NCBI GenBank assembly: GCA_030704615.1
Contig: CM060734.1
Coordinates: forward strand, 35,046,042-35,110,041
Direction of reading: 5' to 3'
Length of the DNA stretch: 64,000 bases
From: Takakia lepidozioides
Lineage: Eukaryota > Streptophyta > Takakiopsida > Takakiales > Takakiaceae
Below the pieces are notes generated by a model. That model had not been told where the DNA came from. It saw only the letters and a list, made by a program, of their open reading frames with translations, and did no database searches. Below are positions 22,839 to 34,762 of the stretch, piece by piece. A program made the translations under genes and the position numbers. Within the stretch, counting starts at the first letter, position 1. Every line of letters begins with the position of its first letter.

Positions 22839-25087
22839 TTGGAAGTCCTCTCACCAACGCGATTTCAAATGGACCGCATTATATGGAATCCTATTGCTGT
22901 CATAGTGGTATGCTTTTTAATTCTATCTTCATCCCATTTGGTTCAGTCTGAGAAAGTATTAGACACATCACTTAAGGGAAAGGTCTCTAACACAGTGCCA
23001 ACGACCACAGCCGAACTTGCTGCTGAATTCGAGAGTTGGGTGGCTTACATGGGTGCCAAGCATCCCGCCCTCAGTAGTCCTATCGACAACCCTCCCGTTT
23101 TCATTGATCCACTTAGTAAACTAGGTCCCCGTATCATCGTTGTGGCCAAAAATGGAAGGGGAAACTTCAAGACTGTGCAGGAAGCCGTTGATGCAGTTCC
23201 GATCAACAACAAAGAGCGTGTTATTATTGAAGTGCGTGCAGGAGTCTACAAGTAAGATACCTGACCGCCATCTCAGAAATTTTGTTTCAATGGGGACCGT
23301 TTTAGTGTTACAAGCGGTTTCTTTGTCTGCGTGTCTGAAGAATTACACACGTTTGTAAACGTCCTCTGAGTTTTTTGAAGTAAGACTTTTCGATTAAACA
23401 TCGGGAGGATTCAGGAGAATTGTCTGTGTCCGGGGGAGGGATGAATTCACTCGGAAAACATTGCTTCCGCCGGTAGTTAAGCTGTGGAGAAGATATGTGG
23501 GAGACTCCTTAGTGTAACTAGTGCTGCCATCTCTCTACAGGGTTGCGTATCTAGATAATATGGTACACGGATTGATTTTGAGTTCGGGTGCATGAACAGG
23601 GAGAGAGTCTCCATCCCAAAAACAAAACCTTTCATCACATTGAAAGGAGCTGGTCGCGATGTCACAACCATTGTTCACGGAGAGACTGCCGGGAAAGCTG
23701 GAAGTACTTATAAAAGTGCAACTTTCGGAGTTAGCGCCCAGCATTTTATTGCAAGAAATATCAGCTTCAAGGTGCACACAATCACTTCAATTAAATGTTC
23801 AAGAACGGTTTTGGTTTGAGTACAAGTTTCCAGTATGTCTTTGCAACACATGTATGATCGTTGAACCACTGTGACTTTGCAAGCTAAAAGTTTCTAAGTA
23901 AGTTTAATGCCTCTGATCATGTGCACTATTCTGCGATTGTACAGAATTCAGCCCCAGCACCAAAAGGTGGGGCAAAACTGAGGCAGGCTGTAGCGCTCCG
24001 CATCACAGGTGATTTTGGCGCTTTCTACGGTTGTGGTTTTCACGGGGCTCAAGACACTCTGTATGATGATCAAGGACGCCACTACTTCAAAGAATGCGTC
24101 ATTGAAGGATCAATTGACTTCGTGTTTGGCAACGGACTCTCCATATACAAGGTGCGTATGATCGCAGGATTTTGGCGGTTGGACAACACAAATTCTAGGC
24201 ATCTAGGCCTGAGTGTGTACATGATTTGTCGTCAGCGATCATGCCTTGAGTCCAGTCTAAGTACTGCTCAAGATCTAGTCAGTAATTATGGTCCGTGTCT
24301 CCTTTCAGCACTGTGAATTGAAAGCCATTGCAACTCCGTACGGATCCCTCACAGCGCAACACAGGATCACAGCTCGCCAAGATAGCGGGTTCTCGTTTGT
24401 GAACTGCACTGTGACGGGGACTGGTCAAATCTACTTGGGACGAGCGTGGGGATCCTACTCCCGTGTTGTGTTCGCCTACACATGGATGGACGACATCGTC
24501 GTTCCCCAAGGATGGTTTAACTGGGGACTTCCTGCCAGGCAAAGGTATGTCACCAAATCGTAAATCTGACGATCACAGAAATAACAACCGAATCGCCTGT
24601 CTCTACCTCCCCACAAGGGATGTGGGATCGTATAAGAATTATAATAACATGTCAACTGTTGGAAATGGTTCCAAACTTTCATATGCTTTTGGCGCCAGTG
24701 AGCTACGTAGTCGAGAGACAACAAAAAGAAATCTGGTGAACAGCCAACTTAGACGATCCATCGACAATCCTATATGCTATATGATAATTGTTCAAGATCG
24801 ATCTTGTGCAGCTTGTGTGGATCTTCGAATTACAAAACCTTCCTGGAGCTAACTAGTCCAGCCTGAGATCATCGTCTTATATGCTTCTGAAAACCTTGTC
24901 ATTAATTATCTGTGAATTGTTCTTGAAATTTTTCAGAACTGTTTACTATGGACAATACCAATGCTCAGGACCGGGAGCAAGTCGGAAGGGTCGGGTCAGG
25001 TGGTCTCACGAACTCACAGAAGTCCAGGCCGCGCCCTTCCTCTCCTTGAGATTCATCGATGGTCAGCTGTGGGTTCCTGAAGTATAG
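22839..25087 (+). CDS. Pectin methylesterase (pectinesterase, EC 3.1.1.11), type without PMEI pro-domain
   Basis: Pectin methylesterase removes methyl groups from cell-wall homogalacturonan. Five exons fit GT-AG rules: 22839-23251, 23600-23771, 23945-24151, 24309-24544, 24937-25087 (1179 nt, 392 residues). Met at 22839 or, more typical for a signal peptide, Met at 22869 ([20 protein letters not shown], strongly hydrophobic) starts the protein. After a short spacer comes the catalytic beta-helix domain ([20 protein letters not shown]). It contains [12 protein letters not shown], the AQDTLYDD block with the general acid Asp, [11 protein letters not shown] with the nucleophile Asp, and [13 protein letters not shown] with the substrate-binding Arg and Trp. 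No N-terminal inhibitor-like pro-region is present, as in the secreted Arabidopsis PME53-like group. All key residues are intact, so it is probably functional. Confidence 0.93.
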
Positions 25088-27087
25088 ATCTTTGATGCTG
25101 GATCTAGATAGTATTTCATCAAAAAACGTATTCTTAACCTGGGTCAAGATTCTGTTAAATTAGCAGTTCACGTTATCTCGTATCACACAGCTCCATATAT
25201 GAATGTTCAAGCAACAATCAGCCATGATTTCCGGCTTACCACAGAGAAGAACACAAAGAAAAAGAATACAAACACAGTTATAGGTTATAACTCGCTGGAG
25301 CTGGGACCAACTTAGACAACTTGCGATCTTTATATTTTGCCAGTTGTGCACATCTCACATGACATCGAAGTCGGGACAAGAAATAACCTGGACCCAAGAC
25401 TCCAGCACTAGGTGAGGCTGGAGCAAGGATGGTTGCAAGCGGTGGAGTCCAGACCAAAATAAAACTAGATCGGTGTACACCTAAATTATAAACTTATGTG
25501 CTTCAGTGTACTTGTTTCATATCCAAATTTTTACTGCAATTCCCATTTCTCTCGACAATTATTTTGTTCGTTCCCCTCTAGCCAGAGGGCCAAACTGTGT
25601 CACCAGCATTGCATTGAGAAAGATAGCGCCTGCAGGCTTTTGGTGAAACAATTGTCAAACGAACTGATGTATCAACGACTAGCTAGTATGCCTCTCATGA
25701 TCAAGTACATGGCTGTCGTTGCTCTTACTTTGAGGGAAACTTGCCTCATTTCGGTAATCTGTGCTCAAAGAATCCAGCCAGACAGTTGTGTCCAGACATG
25801 CACGCCATCGAGTTATTGTTTTTCCTGTTTCAAGTGTTTCGTGCTCTGGATTCTGTTATTTGTCTTGTTAGGGTAAAGAACCAGGGCAAGGGGGGAGTAC
25901 CAGGGTTAGGTAGCTAGTGAAGCAGGACACCCTTGCATAAAGGATATTTCAAAGAAAAAATATCAACCAGCCTTGCTGGCAGAGTGTGAACATAACACTA
26001 GTTCCCTGCGGGTTTACAAGACCAAGAAACATGTGTTGATTTTTTCCTTATGATGTCTGATGTTGCTGAGATTGATTAATTGACGGTTGCAGTGCATTTC
26101 GGACAGTTGCGGCTGTTCATTGTCCAGGTAACCATCAGCATGCCAAAGTTGCACATAAGCTTTTTTGCTATTTAAATATAACAAGAAGATTTAGCATTGA
26201 GTGCAACCTCCGGCCGAGATGGAATTAGGGATTCTTAGAAGGACCCAAGACAGGATTATGGCTCTCTACATTTCATAAAATTTCCACCATATATACCAAT
26301 ATGAAGCAGAATGTCAAAGAGGGAACCTACAAAAGGTATCCAGAATAAGTGCATTTCTACTGAAACTACTGTATGATGGTCAGACAAAACAGTCATCGAA
26401 TGGTAAAGTTGATTGTCATTTGGTATCAAGCGCGAAATACCAGTGGTTTGGTTGCTCACATTCTATCTGCAACTATCCAGCACAACTCTAAAAACTGATG
26501 AACCCTTCACCACAGAATGTGGGTACAGATTGAGGTTCTAATTTCCAAATGGAGTGCCCGTGTGGATGGGCAATGAATTTTTACCTTATCATAACAATCT
26601 ACACGTTCCCAGTAATTAGGGGCATTCACTATTAGCCAGGGATTCCGATGGTGTGGCACATGTCAAAAACGCGATGCTAGTAGTCCCTACAAAGTGAGAA
26701 CCCTACATATATTCTGTTGTATAGTAGATCTACAAGCAAATTATTGCCTAACCTTGATTGACCTCTTGGAGACCTAAAGGTTCATTCATGCTGGGACTTA
26801 CCAAGTCACAAGATGTGTCGATTTGAGTGGACCACAGTTTTCAGTGATGTGGCCCAGCTCTCGAGTTGTATCTCAGACATGGATGAAGTCATAATCTAGA
26901 GGCATTGAAAAGACTAACCCTAGTGCATGCAAAGCACTCGAACAGAATTTGAAACGGTTGTTCTACAAGAAGGGCATTATAGAAGAAAACTCTCATTTGT
27001 TCAAATGCATTATACCCTGACGCCCCCACCTGCAATGAATCTCTGAAAGACTGCAGCCAAATTTCTCAGAGCAACCAACCCAGGTAG
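25088..27087. other. Intergenic region between pectin methylesterase and lipoamide dehydrogenase
   Basis: The two genes converge here. I see no coding exon with recognisable motifs, no RNA gene and no defined repeat. The 126-codon frame at 25496-25876 has no family resemblance. Both 3' untranslated regions must lie within this stretch. Confidence 0.4.
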
Positions 27088-30000
27088 TCACGCAGGAACT
27101 GGCTCTACCTTTGCTGGCAGCTCTGCATGCTCCCCAACCTGCACCTTCCACAGCCAAAAATTAGCCAACTCAATCTTTCTTCGCGGTCCTGATCATACTT
27201 GTCAACATTCCTCCATTGAGGGTTGGATTCATCTGCACAGTAGGCCAGATTAGGTTGCGTCTCCATAGGAAACATCTGCGAGATCATTTACTTCTACAGA
27301 ATCAACTTCTCTTTACTTTTCTTTGATGAAACCTTCCACAAGGAAGCATTATGAATATAGCACATTCTGGCTAACAAAAACTGCTGATCTCTTCGTCTAT
27401 CTGCCCCTTTCCTCAACAATGTAACGCAACCACATCTAAATGGAACATATCTTGTGAGCTGGGGGTCCAGAGGAGCAATGCTGGTATGACGCCAATGCCA
27501 GTTTATCTGACACATCCTGTGCTCGTAACAGGATTATTGCCAGCTGTGCACAAGCACCGTAGATTTTTCAGGCTGAACTGGATAAATACTGTGGTGGACT
27601 GAAACCCCATGACCAGGTCTAGGAGGTTTGGTAACCTGTAGGAACTAAATACCATCCAGTACATGTCCTAGCCATCTTTCCGTAACGACAAGTCAACTGT
27701 CCCAGGGGTCCTATAAACCCCCAACCTTTGGATTGTTCCTTTTTACTGGTGGTTTGCCTGGTCATTGTAAGGTCACTAGTGAGATGGGTCAAGCCACCTC
27801 TAGCTTTTTCAGTGACCAACTCAATTCCAACCAAGCAGAGTGTACCTTGGCAGATTTGAAAAGCTCGTCCAGCACTTCAGATAGGGTTGGGTGTGCATGC
27901 ACAGCATACTTAATTTCCTGTTAACCAGACACACACAATGCCATGTTTCCCTTCAGATTAGTACATCTTTCCCTCTACTTCATCATGTGGCACATCTGAG
28001 CAACAGCAGCAGCTCTAAGAAATTTAAGAACTTCCATAAAATTGAGATATTGGCATAAGCAGATGCTTTGAACGGACTAAGAACTTTTCAATGTCACAAG
28101 TAAGAACCACCAACCTTAATGGAGGTGCCCAAAGCTATGGCATTTGAAGCTTCATGAATGAGATCAGCCGCATGCAGGCCAAGAATGTGAACTCCTAAAA
28201 TCTCCCCAGTGTCTGCTCTATATATTAACTGCCACATGTCACAATGATACCTTCATCAGCTATGATTTAATGAATTTTTTCCTTTAACCAAAGCCTGGTG
28301 AAATAAAATCATTGGCATGAAGCTGGTCCCGAGATTGCCTCTATAAATACTGGTGAGTCCATTCTCTCTCTCCTCTGAAAAGTTAATCCAAGAGTCACTC
28401 TAGTTCTGAGCTTTGAGAAGGGACAAGGGAAGAACTAAAAAAACCTTTCCTTATATCATACCTTAGCAAGGCCCTCGCCCTCATTCTCGGCAAGAGCTTT
28501 GGTGTTGGCTTTGAAGCTGGTCTTAGCGATGCTCACTTCAAAGCCTTCTGCTTCTGCCTTTGCTCTGGCTTGCGGCTGCAGCAAACAAGTCAAGTCCACA
28601 AATCAAGCTGCAGTTTTGAACGACTGAGAGGCAAGAAAAACAGAGCATCTGCTTGGAAGGGTTGTTTATACCTCTGTGAGGCCAGCCATGCTGATCTCAG
28701 GGTGCGTGAAGCAAGCTGCTGGAATACTGAGATGGTTCAAAACATTGTCTCTCCCCACAATCTGCTCTATCACTGTGTAACACCAATGGACCCAAAAACT
28801 TGGTCAGTATATCAGCTGACTTTTAGCCTGATAAAAACCAGAATTTTACAAGGTTAAACTGATCTTGACTTAGTGTGGGGATGGCACTACCAAACTGATG
28901 GAAGACAGAAACCTGTTGATTAACTCACCTGAAATCCCCTGAGCACTTGCTGCATGAGCAAGCATCATCTTGCCATTGGCATCACCTATGCAAAACAAAT
29001 TTGGCACCTGCCCTCTCACCATGAGCCCCACAGATGTTAGTACACATCCTCTTCAGCTATTTCAATGACAAAGTGGAAAGATGAACAGTTTGAAAATAAA
29101 AGAGAGCTATGAAGAGGTACATAAGACAACACATACCAGCTCGCCTTCTGAATCAAGCACTCGCATCCGCTCATCCACAGGTACATAGCCTCTCTGTGTC
29201 ACCACCTTCACCTGCAAAGAGCCAGATTGTTGGAAACTGATGAGTCAAAACTAGCACACCTAAGCTCGGGAATTCAACAAGATGCAAACAAGACATGAAA
29301 GGGTCTGGCATAGTGCCCCTGAGTCAACCCAAACAGCACAAGACAATGTACAAATCTATGAATACTTCGTTCCTACTGAAATCCCACCCAGATTTCAGTG
29401 CAAGTCCTGAGGAGGAGCAACCCACATTCTCAAGCCCTAAGCCTTTTGTGAAAGGAGCACGTCCTGTGGCAATAAGAGCTGCATCCACCTGCAATGTCCA
29501 GTATATATTTATGTCACATCTTCACACATTGATTGTCTATCAGACATAGACAGGGCACGAATGTGATCGAAGTGGATTGCAGCAGCCTTTCTACTAGACC
29601 CCACCCCCAAGTTGGATGATTGAGAAAGAGAGATTAAAACTTATAATGGTAGACAGGTTTCTAAAACATGTAGGCCCACCTTGGTTTCTTCTTCAGTGAG
29701 TCATGGCTGCTGCATATCCACTGCTAAGATAAACTGAATCTCAAGACCAAGCTCTGGTCCTGCTCTCTGATGTTCACCAAATTAAGTAAAACGGGATTAG
29801 GAATGGACCTCCAGAACATCCTTGAGCTCCTTTGTCTTTGTGTCAATTAGTTCAATTGTCACTGGTCTTCCATCCTTTGCAGGAGTTATCTGCAGACAAG
29901 AAATATCAAATGAACTCAAAAATTATTCTTGGAACAATCAGCTCTTAACAGGTTGTATGCAGACTAGGGTGGATCTGTGGACACATACAGCACAGTGACA

Positions 30001-32202
30001 GATGCACAAAGAGTCCGACTTTAATCAGTGCTGTTCACAAACAGTCTTAGAACAACATTGTACCTTCTTGGCCAGCACTCCAACATGATAGTCAATTTTG
30101 CGGGGGTTGATCAAAATTCTCTGTGCCAGCTTCCCAATTTCAGGGTCGAAGCCGGGCATCAAACCATCAAGTGCTTCAATGAATGTCACCTGTCAAGCCA
30201 AACAGGACAAACAACTGCATCAATTGCCTCCAAATTGCCAGAGAATAACAGTCATATCAGAGAAGTCTCAGAGACAGTCAATTAAATAAGATTAAGATTC
30301 ACAAACCTCACTTCCGAGGGCTGTGTAGACATCACTGAACTCCAGACCAATATAGCCACTACCCACAATTGCAAGCCAGTCAGGGATCCACTCCAGCTTC
30401 AAGGCATGGTCACTTGTAAACACCGTCTTTCCTGTAGCCCCACTTTTCGCATTCAAGTTACTCGTGGTTTCATTGCATTTCTAGAGATCTTATCATATGA
30501 TCTTGGCAAGTGTTAAACAGATGGAAGTTAGAATGTTGTAGAACAGAAGAACTTCTGAAGATCCAAATTCAAGTTTGTTCAAAAAGAAGGCTTACCATCT
30601 ATCTCAATGCCTGGAGGTACAAATGGAACAGACCCCGTGGCAATAATGATGTTACGTGCGGTTACAGTCTTGTCAGGATACCCAACCTTTCCATATTTCA
30701 CCTTCTGAGGGGCCTGTTAAGAATCCATCCAACAGCATCAGTCATTGAACCTTCTAACAGTAACATTCTTACCCCCCCACCAGTCAGGAAAATACTGCAG
30801 AGGGGTTTAGGGTTTAAGATCATCAAACCACAGAGACCAAACTAAAACAATTTGATCAGAAATAGCAAGCATACCACGATTGTACCGACGCCGTTCAGAA
30901 TGTCAACCCCCATACCCTTCATAGAGTTTGTTAGATTCCCCCGAATTTTGGTGGCCAGGTTATTGGCATGGTCAGCAACCGCCTGCCTGTCATAACCAGC
31001 AGCTGCCACCTGGATTACATGTCCCACCACACCCAATGTAGTGTGAGAAAATCACTACAGTTCACTGCAAACATCAACAATCAGGTTGGCTGTGAAGCAC
31101 CTGCTTGGTATAGGCTTATACCTCAACGAGAGAGCCAAAGCTCAACGACGTTTAGTTCGAAAGTCGAATGAGACAGAGACATCCAGTATTATACGGAGAG
31201 GGAGATAGACAGACAAAGACAGACACAGAGAGCGTTGGACAATGCTTCGATAACCCAGAGACCATAGGTCCAGCAGACGTTTTTGAAAGAGAATAGCAAA
31301 GTGCTCATCTTATACACCTGAAAGAAATCTCAGTACCATTTGGCTCTTCGGCTTCCTTCGGGAGAAAATGTGCTGGACAATGAGGTCAATGATGGGGTAG
31401 TTTTCACTACCTAACTCCCTATATACTCCTTGAATGGAGAGTGCACAATTTGTAAAAGATCTAATGGGAGGGCTCGTAGGCAGATTATTGTGGCAGGAAT
31501 TTGAACTTTATTTCCATCATTGAAATTACGCATGCAGATAGGAGTACCTGGATACCAAGAGCCTTGAGGTGGTGCTCATCGTGGAGTTCACGCATACGCC
31601 CACTCACAGCCAGCAATGCCTTGGACGGCACACAACCTCTGTTCACGCAAGTCCCTCCCACTACATCACCTTCTATGATCGCGGTCCTCAAACCCTGCCA
31701 TGCGAGAACGGAAGTCCAGGTTAAAAGAACTTTTCAGCAACAAGTGATTGATGTAACCTGCAGTTCAGTGACTTAAGTTCCTACCAAACCAAAGCTATCG
31801 TATCACGGAATCCCTGCTCATAGGAGATTCCACCAAACTATTTGTAGCCACAACATGCGGGTAACTAACCTGCTCAACTGCGTGAAGAGCGGCACCATGG
31901 CCTCCAACACCAGCTCCGATAATGACAACATCATAATCAAATGCTTGGGGAACGCCATTGGTGGAAGCTTCAACTCTCAATTGCCGTCGGCCTATCTGAG
32001 TACTCTGCCTTTTCATGGAAGGCACCCGGAAGCCTTGAGACCCCTTGGAAGCTGAGAGGCAGAAGCTATGCTTTCGCAGTCCATTATAAACGCTGAGTGA
32101 CGTCACATTGGAGCATGACGGTGAAGGTGAATTGCTCACTCTGGAGATCTCCAACCCGGAACATACCCCTGTCACTGGCCTGGAAGCCAGGATTGCTTCC
32201 AT
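27088..32202 (-). CDS. LPD1: Dihydrolipoyl dehydrogenase, plastidial (E3 of plastid pyruvate dehydrogenase)
   Basis: E3 reoxidises the lipoyl arms of the plastid pyruvate dehydrogenase complex, which feeds acetyl-CoA to fatty-acid synthesis. Minus-strand exons with GT-AG borders: 32202-31870, 31694-31548, 31009-30875, 30713-30596, 30431-30307, 30189-30064, 29889-29809, 29488-29426, 29211-29137, 29007-28929, 28772-28672, 28575-28462, 28228-28115, 27917-27846, and a probable last exon 27138-27088 (16 codons and TGA). Total is about 577 residues, close to the roughly 570 of Arabidopsis ptLPD. Residues 1-80 are Ser/Arg-rich, a likely transit peptide. Seen in order: FAD motif GAGVGG (96-101), redox disulfide C127/C132 in [16 protein letters not shown] motif GSGYIG (268-273), FAD-binding [13 protein letters not shown], catalytic H546/E551 in HAHPTLSE. 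The last exon is the least certain: exon 14 could instead read through about 18 codons to a stop. Confidence 0.95.
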
Positions 32203-32607
32203 AACTCCCTGTCCCTAATAGCACTGAAAGAAAACTCAGCTCTCTCTCTCCTTCCACCACTCTGTAATTTAAAACCGTATACGCTGGCACTCAGCCTCCT
32301 TCCTGAATCTACCAACAACCAAGCTTCCTCTGCTAGCGATCTAATAAAAGTCGGAGTCCGATGAAAGCACTGAGCTCCAGACGCAGGCAGTGTGAATGCG
32401 CATTGAGAGTACCGCAGCCCGATGATCCCGAGGACCGTCCCTCGCAATCATCGCTCAAGCTACGGTTCCCTACATTTTTCTTGTTTTCATTATTTTCCTT
32501 GCATGTTTCACCGACCAGGCTCCCAGTAGTATCAAGTATCATACTGTTTAATATTTTCATACCCGGACAACCAGTGGTAGCCCAGTCACTGGGCCAAAAA
32601 AAAAGTA

Positions 32608-33645
32608 TGACGCCTCCCAAGGGAGCCTAACTTATGGTGTCCCTTCACCTCACCACACGGGCTACTACCTTCCAGCTGAAAGGTGGACACCTTCATGACA
32701 CACCAGACCATGGTTTGAACCCACAACCACATCCAACGTGGTATGTGCCCATTACCACTAGGCTACATGCTGGGCACATACACCTCGGAAGTGGCTGTGG
32801 GTTCAATCCGGTGTTGGCCGGGTACCAGCCCTCTTCCGGTCCCGGTTATGGCCTACTCCTTGAAAAAAATGGATGGCCGGGGCAGGGTATATCAATAGGT
32901 TTGAAAAACATATCGGTTACAGGTTCTCATTAAACACATGAATTTTTTCTTGTCCAGTTCTCAATCTACCGGTTATGCCATCTTAAAAATTGCCAGTACC
33001 AGTTATGGGATTCATCCATTTTATATTTTTACTTTCTCTAGCATTTTTGTGTATGTGTGTGAAAGTACACAAGAGGGATGTGCCCTGGTGGTAACCCACT
33101 CGTGAATTGGCATGTGGGTCTCGGGTTCAAACGTTCAACCCCTATCATCTATTTATTGCCTTCAGGCTGCCCCTTGTAATACACCAAGTTTATAAATATT
33201 GTTTAGCCAAATGCCCAACTAATTAATTTCCTATTTACTTGAGCATCCTCAATGTTGTGCACCTAATCTTAACTACCATCACCCTACCATCACCAACCCC
33301 TATACCTATATTATCTAGAACCGCCTCTAGGCCATCCCTATTTGCTCTGGATCCTGCTCCGGGTATAACTGCCTTATAATCGCAATGCCGGTTAGGAAGC
33401 TCGATGGCTTTTGCCAATTCCTTCCATAGCCGGTTCTTCCGGGGGCTGCACTTTCCGGGTATGCATATGTGCATAACCGGCAAATAACCGCCGGGTATGC
33501 ATGTCCAGATGCCATACCCGGCCAACACTGGTTCAATCCACGATTGGTGTCACAAAGGTGTCACAAAGGTGTCCACCTTCCTGCTGGCAGGCAGTACCTT
33601 TCTAGGTCGAGACACCATAATTTACGCTTCTTTTGGGAGGCGTCA
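32608..33645. mobile_element. Foldback-type element with long inverted arms
   Basis: The left arm (from TGACGCCTCCCAAG at 32608 to about 32752) is repeated in reverse complement in the right arm, which ends CTTTTGGGAGGCGTCA at 33645. Matching blocks run in mirror order: TTATGGTGTC, GGTGGACACCTT, GTGACAC/GACACAC, TTGAACCCACAACCAC, and TATGTGCCCA at the centre. With the nested hAT-like element (32809-33530) removed, the element is about 310 bp and almost all stem. It lies about 400 bp upstream of the LPD1 start codon. Partial copies occur at 19382-19518 and 62536-62620. Confidence 0.8.
32809..33530. mobile_element. Non-autonomous hAT-like element, 722 bp, nested in the foldback element
   Basis: The ends read inward as CGGTGTTGGCCGGGTA and CAGTGTTGGCCGGGTA. 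The flanks GTTCAATC (32801-32808 and 33531-33538) are a perfect 8-bp target duplication, as for hAT transposons. Removing the element rejoins the foldback arm at TGTGGGTTCAATCCACGATT. Both subterminal regions carry repeated ACCGGTTATG and CCGGGTATG motifs. No transposase is encoded; the frames inside are short. Confidence 0.88.
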
Positions 33646-33736
33646 CATATGCGTATATTTTCCTACCCGTGGGACTATGTGCATATATGAATATATCAAT
33701 ATATGATGCGAGTCGTTTGTGCGCTCTGTTGTAGAG

Positions 33737-34010
33737 AGAGACTTTGCGGAAACATGCATGTTAATGAAGAAATGTGGTCAAAGTACCTTACACCGTTAGG
33801 CGCTGATTCCTGTGTTGTGCTTAGTCGTGCTCCCTAGTCTTATCTTCCTCTTGTGTTGAGCCAAAGCAAAGCAAGAGAGCCAATTGTCGTTTGAGGCCTG
33901 TTTTGTTTTGTTGGCGAGTCCGTCTTTCAGGGGCAGAGACTTTGCATCGTGTTGAAGTCAATGGAGAAAATGTGGTCAATGGACCTTACAGTGTGTCAAG
34001 AGTATGATTG
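33737..34010 (+). repeat. Diverged direct repeat pair, about 205 bp apart
   Basis: AGAGACTTTGC followed by GAAAATGTGGTCAA-like and GGACCTTACA-like blocks occurs at about 33740-33800 and again at about 33940-33995, with differences. No coding potential is visible. Confidence 0.4.
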
Positions 34011-34081
34011 GTCTGAAATTGCTCTTAAGTATAAACCACTTGTCAAAATTGTTGCTTCAATGGACAGAGCCTCTCGCGGTT

Positions 34082-34388
34082 TGCGGCTTGTTTTGTTTTG
34101 TTTGTTTTGTTTTGTCACGTTGAGATGTCCCAAACCGTAGGCCCAGCCTTGGTGCTTTGTACCGTTGGAAAGCCCTCGATGAGGAGGGGTGCACCGTCTT
34201 GGTCTCATGATTTTTGGACCTGCGGTGTGGGAGATGTTGAATTTCAAGTACTTTTGGTCATTGGAAACTCCCAAAAAATAGGAAAGTAGACATTCCTAGA
34301 CAATGGTTGGAGCCTCAACAGCAGAGATATCAAGGAAAAGGTCTCCGGTTCAAATCAGGTCGTAGATTCCGTGGAAAAAAAACTGATT
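34082..34388 (+). repeat. Repeat unit 1 of a direct pair (about 300 bp)
   Basis: From the TTTGTTTTGTTTTG tract through GTTGAGATGTCCC, TTGGAAAGCCCTCGA and TTTTTGGACCTG to GGTCTCCGGTTCAAATC and a short A-run, this unit matches 34455-34762 with many point differences. GGTTCAAATC near the end resembles a pol III B box, so a SINE origin is possible. Confidence 0.7.
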
Positions 34389-34454
34389 AGACTTAGATGA
34401 CATTGGACATTTAGGCCAACGACACAGGCTACCCTAGTCAATATATGAAGGAAG

Positions 34455-34762
34455 CCAGTTTGTTTGTTTTGTTTTGTTTTGTAACGTTGAGATGTCCCGA
34501 ACCGCGAGGCCCCAACCCTAATGCTTGGTAAGTTGGAAAGCCCTCGACGAGAAGGGGTGCACGGGCTTGGTCTCATAATTTTTGGACCTGTGATGTGATG
34601 TGGGAGATGTGAAATTCCAAGTACTTTTGGTCGCTCGAAATTCCCAAAAAATAGCAAAATGGATTTTCCTGGAACAATGGTTGGAGCCTCAACAGGAGAG
34701 ATCTCAAGAGAAAGGTCTCCGGTTCAAATCTGATCGTAAGCTCTCTGGAAAAAAAATGATTG
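34455..34762 (+). repeat. Repeat unit 2 of a direct pair (about 300 bp)
   Basis: Second copy of the 34082-34388 unit in the same orientation. Both units end in a short A-run (GGAAAAAAAA). About 65 bp of unrelated sequence separates them. Confidence 0.7.

Noticed and set aside
23521-23600. Earlier acceptor (CTCTCTACAG) for pectin methylesterase exon 2
   Set aside because: It leads to an in-frame stop before the conserved [12 protein letters not shown] segment; the acceptor ending at 23599 keeps the frame and the family motif.
33074-33160. Possible tRNA gene (TGGTGGTAACCC... GGGTTCAAACG)
   Set aside because: Boxes resembling A and B are present, but no cloverleaf or acceptor stem could be formed; at best it is SINE-like sequence inside the hAT-like element.
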